Assembly (NCBI RefSeq): GCF_021018805.1
Contig: NC_086248.1
Span: forward strand, 62,567,985-62,631,984
From: Prinia subflava
Taxonomy: Eukaryota; Chordata; Aves; Passeriformes; Cisticolidae
Length of the DNA stretch: 64,000 bases
Reading direction: 5' to 3'
A model generated the notes under the pieces. It was not told where the DNA came from. It saw only the letters and a program-made list of their open reading frames with translations, and searched no databases. Position 1 is the first letter of the stretch, and each line of letters opens with the position of its first letter. This document shows, in pieces, positions 59,601-64,000 of the stretch. The position numbers and the translations under genes were made by a program.

Positions 59601-62600
59601 ATTAAAAGTAAATACAAATAAGATATATTTATTTTCATTAATACTAAGTTTAAGATAGTAAGGTATTTCTGCTTGGTCTGGCCTTGCTTTTTTAAATAAC
59701 CCAAATTTTATGTTGTGATTTCTAATTCGGAATGGCAGTAATGCCTAAAGTACAGGACCCTGTTCTAAATGAGTGAATACAATTTTCAGAATTATTATTG
59801 TAGATGGCAAAGGTCATGTCCAACATATTTTCTTCTGTCATATTTCATTTACAGATTTTATAATACTAAAAAAATTTCTGCTTATTCCAAAGTTTTTCCT
59901 GAATGAGCCAAGACTCCCAAGGAAAAAAATGAAGTGGGAAGATGTAATTGAAAACTGTGCCCTAATACACACAAGGAAAATTAAAGATTGCATAGATCAT
60001 CTTGAAGTTTTTTAAGGTATTGTTAGGTAAGATAAACTTTCTGTCTTGATTCTAGCAAAAGTTAATTTGAAAACTTTCCTTGGAATGGGACTTTAGAGAG
60101 AGCTGAAGTTGTTCCACAACACTAGAAATCCAGCCATCCAGTCTCTCCATACATATGATTCCATTATTTGGATCCACGTAACTGTCTGAGAATGAGAACT
60201 CTTGATTCCACTGAGACTAACTCCAGTTTTAAATGGCTGTGTACCTCCTGCCCTCTCTTGCTTCCTGTACAATTTGTTTTCAGGACAGAAGTACATGGCG
60301 CATCCTTAGGTCATAAAGCAGTTCCGTATCTCATGCTGGAGCAAGAAATGAGATGTGTAAATGCACAGGGCTGCACAGACCAGCTCAGGTTTCTGGAAAA
60401 GCAAAAAGGTCTGGAAGACAGAACAGTAATTATGAGCATGGCTGCTGCTTGAAATGCATCATGATAAAGATATACATCTGTTAGGTAGAAATCAGATCAG
60501 GAGATAAATCTGCCTCTCCTTGTGTAGCATGGAACAGCACTATGCAAATTTATATGCTTCAGGCTATAGGCTATGTACTTGCAGATTCATAACCACACTA
60601 TAACTTATACTACACAAATATATTTATACTGTGTTCAGACCATGGATAATTTAGGTGTTACTGAAGTGGATATCTACACCGGTATCCTCATTTACTGGGT
60701 GTATGAAAAGTCAAACCTGTGTATATGTCTGTGTGATTCCGAGCAGAGCCAATTTGTTTGTTGCTTTTCTTCATAAGTTATTTAAATCTCTGAAAGAATC
60801 ACAGCATAACAATCCATGAGAATTATTAACCCCTTTCAAATTTTTATTTTGATTAACTTCCATGAAAGAGACTTGTCTAGATTTTTGGGAAGATAGAATG
60901 ACTTAATTGCACATGTCATCACAATTACACAATCTTTCTCTAATATTTTAATAAAGACAGATACAATTGCTGACAGTGCACTTAATTTTATTTTATTACA
61001 AGTGAGGCTCAGGATTTCCAGAGTGACACAGAAAATTTAATGAAACAGCTAACTTCTGTAGTTTTAAACTGATAGGTTTTTTCTCTATCTTGCTATCTCA
61101 GTTTATTTTAAATAGATTTTAAGCAAATTTTACATTCATATAACAACTTACTTCAAAAATGAACTGCAAATAAATACATGGTCCAACATCCTCAAAGCTC
61201 CCAACCGATTTTCTATTTGGCCAACATCTGATAAAGAAGTTCCACTTCTGCTTAACAATTGTTAACTGCCTCTCACGTGTGTCTGCCTGGGAATATACTG
61301 AAAATATAATCCTCGGCCGTGGTACAGCAAGTAACATCTGCTTAGGTTTTGACTAAAACAAACACAGCCAGAATTTTTGATGTCAAGATGATGACTTTGG
61401 AACTTTAGAAGGTACAGTAGAGGCAAAACTTACAGCAGTTTTCCACATTAGCCTTCGGTTCTCTGAGCTTCACAGGTATATATACACATCTGTCTAAACC
61501 ATGGGCAGAAAATGGAGGGTGATATTTCATTGCAGAAAGTCAATATTTGAAGTATTTGCAGATTGCAATGGTTGCATAAAATACTGCTCCAATAAACCTA
61601 GGACATTATAAACATGACATTATGAATAATATGCCACAAGACATTGGTGTGGACACCACTGGCTTTCAGTACATTCTATGTACATTTATTCTAATAAGTT
61701 CCTTATTTTTTTCTCGAGTAACAACATTGCTGATTAATGACTAGCTAATTAATTGAGCTATTATGAATCTGAAATTGCTGAAGTTTTGTTCTTTTTTCGT
61801 ATCAGTTCAGCTTTAAAAATTGTTAGCTTCAATTAGCTAGTACAAGAAATTTGTCTATCTTTTCTCAATTAAAATATAATTCAATGAAAATACTTCAATA
61901 ACAAAAATAAAAAAATAAAACCACACTGAAATAGCAATATCTATTTTACTTTCATAAAGTAATTAGACAATAATGAAGTGGTTCATATATAGAGGAAAAG
62001 CAAAAGTCTTTGAGGTAAAAGCACTCAAGTATATAATTTTAGTAGGGTTAAAGAGAATTTGTATGATGAAAAGTAAGGCTAAATAAATATCCTTTGCTAT
62101 TTGAGCTGGTTAATAAAATTTTAAAAGGCCAATTTGTGTGATATTAATCTTTTGTCCTCTGTATGTCTAAAACACACCCTATATTTCTATATTTTCTATT
62201 TCACACTTTTCCCTTCATCTTGGTTCACAAGACGGGCAAGGAACATAAATGCAAATAAAGATACCTGACAAGGTAAACTGTGCCCTTTGGAATATGCATG
62301 AAATACTACAGCCGGATTTCTCTGCTGTATTTTGTAGTATAACCATTTAATGGCAGCTTCTCAGTGAGGTGGTGAAATCAAATACCGTTCACAAAATTCC
62401 AGCAGAAACACACAGTCCACACATGCAGTATTACAAAATGTGCACACTGAAATATTAATACTGCATAGTGAATTGCCAGAATTACTGAAGCTGTTGCTGC
62501 TCTACTGCTCAAGGCTTTGAGATGCAGAGAGCCCCAAAGACCAACTTCACTACTGTATCAACCCAAAATTCTCAGTTGTTCAGTCATAGCAGAAAGCTAA

Positions 62601-62821
62601 AATGTGTGAGCTCCTCCTCTTCACTATCAGAAGTTTTTAAGGCACAGTGCAAAACCAGTGCAGATTTATGGTTTCCTAGATTCACGCCCGTGTCCAGGTC
62701 TTCTGTGCTCCTCTCCTAATTGCACTGGGTTGGTTGCGTGGTGTCAGCAAGCCTGCAGCATGGATGGCACTTCTGTCATTGTGGAGTGGGTGCTTCACAG
62801 CTTCTACAGCCTCATGGAAAT
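50641..62821. other. long transposon-poor intergenic interval
   Basis: 12 kb with no recognisable gene, CR1, LTR or SINE, in contrast to the repeat-dense 17-40 kb region. It has a poly-T run near 51139-51159, poly-T near 54731-54750, and the palindrome cluster at 59534-59603. Open frames stay below 125 codons and none matches a family I know. Part of it may be regulatory DNA of the gene desert, which is inference only. Confidence 0.5.
59534..59603. repeat. cluster of three inverted repeats
   Basis: A perfect 18-bp palindrome CCCCTTACATGTAAGGGG (59534-59551) is followed by a near-palindrome with 9-bp arms (59561-59579, cttccattt / aaatggaag) and by an inverted repeat with 11-bp arms AATGGAAGTAA (59572-59582) and TTACTTCCATT (59593-59603). 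All lie within 70 bp. Confidence 0.85.
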
Positions 62822-63178
62822 CATGGAATCATAGAATCTCCTGGATTGGAAGGGATTCACAAGGATCACTGAAGTCCAGCCCCTTGCCCTGCTCCAGGCA
62901 GCCCTGAGAATCACCCAAGAATCACCATGTGTCTGAGAGAATTGTTCAATCACTTCTGAGCTCTGCCAGGCTTGGTTCTGTGACTGCTTCCCTAGGGACC
63001 TTTTTCCACTGTCAAACTAACTGCTGGGTGACAAATCTTTTCCTTACAACTAGCCTAAACCTCCCCTGACACAGCTTCATTCCATTCTCTTGTGTCCTGT
63101 CATTGTCACCAGAGACAAGGAATCAGTACCTGTCCCTCTACATTCCCTCGCAAGGAAGATGTTTTAAGGTGGAAATTA
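62822..63178 (-). mobile_element. CR1 LINE 3' fragment, antisense
   Basis: About 355 bp of CR1 in minus orientation. The plus strand reads 'atggaatcatagaatctcct' and 'ggattggaagggattcac' (3' terminus and tail), then 'ctgctccaggcagccctgag' and 'aacctcccctgacacagctt'. It is 5'-truncated and non-coding. Confidence 0.88.
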
Positions 63179-63198
63179 TCTCATCTGAGAACCTTTAG

Positions 63199-63262
63199 AA
63201 CAAACAAACAAACAAACAAACAAACAAACAAAACCCCCACAAAACAAAACAAAACACCCCCC
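63199..63262 (+). repeat. (CAAA)n / (CAAAA)n microsatellite
   Basis: About eight ACAA units at 63199-63231 are followed by AAAAC units (63239-63255) and a C-run. It sits beside the truncated end of the antisense CR1. Confidence 0.9.
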
Positions 63263-64000
63263 CATATTTCTGTCGCTGCCTGAAAGACTTGAAGGCTGTT
63301 TGCTGTTTGCAGATCTTTTGATGACCATGAGAACTTACTCTGCTTTCATCTATGTGCAAGAAGGCAAGAAATCTATTGAAGGAAGAAAAATCAACACTGC
63401 AAGGTGATGGGAAAAATTAGTGTGTGAGTGGCTTCTGGAACATTCTTCACTTTATAGCTTTAGAAGGAAGCAGTTCAACATCACGATCTGCTTGCCCATT
63501 TTTGAGGAAGAGGTCTCCCAGACCTACAAGGAACACATGGAGTGACCAGTGGTAGGATAACAGGAACTATTAAATCCACTAGAACAGATTAAAATGAACT
63601 AGTGCTGGAGCTTATAACAATGGGTTGCTAGTATTATAATGGTCAGGCTAAAGGAATAAAGAATTCAACTCATAAGAAAAGGAGAAATGCATGTGTAGGT
63701 TTTATCAAGGGTTCACCAACATTTAACACAGAGTAACAAAAGATTACCAGATTGTCCTGGGAGGGACAAATGTTTCAGTGCAGATGCTTTCAAGTATCAG
63801 TTCTTGTTTCAATAGAAAACAAAATGGATTAGTTGATGGAAGATTCAGCATCAGACCCAGCATTACAACCTAAGCTAAACTAAATCAAACACTATTGAAG
63901 GGAAGGCTCCAGTGTATGCCATATGTACTGGACTGAAGTAAAGATGAGATCTACCACAGAAAGGGTGAACTTTGACACTGAAAGGCAAAAAATGTTTTGC
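63263..64000. other. intergenic unique DNA to window end
   Basis: No recognisable gene or repeat in these last 740 bp. Confidence 0.5.

Noticed and set aside
59773..60015. 80-codon frame ending in LPRKKMKWEDVIENC, faintly similar to hAT-type transposase fragments
   Set aside because: The resemblance is a few residues only. I saw no other transposase motif, terminal inverted repeat or target duplication.

Overview
This is a window of bird nuclear DNA, most likely from a songbird. The evidence is: vertebrate exon/intron structure, CR1 LINE copies with the typical avian 3' tail, many short solo LTRs of endogenous retroviruses, and one SINE with a tRNA-Ile head and a CR1-like tail, a type known to me from zebra finch and relatives. 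Nothing bacterial or organellar is present.

The only recognisable intact gene is at the left edge: the last two coding exons of NMBR (neuromedin B receptor, a class A GPCR), plus strand, 457-805 and 3011-3412, with 3'UTR and an ATTAAA poly(A) signal at 3837-3842. Exon 1 lies outside the window to the left. The remaining 60 kb is downstream intergenic DNA. In other vertebrates NMBR borders a long gene desert, which fits.

Layout after NMBR: 3.9-6.8 kb unique DNA; 6.86-12.0 kb CR1 copies, one split by an LTR; 13.9-14.06 kb tRNA-Ile SINE; 17.55-18.61 kb one solo LTR nested in another, each with a perfect 6-bp target duplication; 18.9-19.84 kb antisense CR1; 24.2-25.3 kb two LTRs; 28.48-32.47 kb three minus-strand solo LTRs with target duplications, one carrying a periodic array of CCAAT boxes, plus a GC/CpG-rich block with a minus-strand ORF; 33.2-39.6 kb a repeat-rich, apparently decayed minus-strand protein-coding locus; 39.8-40.25 kb a pure GAAATA microsatellite; 43.9-44.3 kb a solo LTR; 49.77-50.64 kb antisense CR1; 50.6-62.8 kb almost free of recognisable transposons; 62.82-63.18 kb antisense CR1 and then CAAA repeats.

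The most unusual object is the 33.2-39.6 kb locus. About 4.8 kb of it is a degenerate 66-bp (22-codon) tandem array with higher-order duplications, interrupted by a 961-bp solo LTR. It is flanked on both sides by non-repeated, acidic, protein-like minus-strand reading frames that are broken by stops and frame changes. I could not assign it to a known family. There is no evidence that the window's genes form a pathway; NMBR stands alone and the rest is mobile DNA, repeats and possible regulatory DNA.
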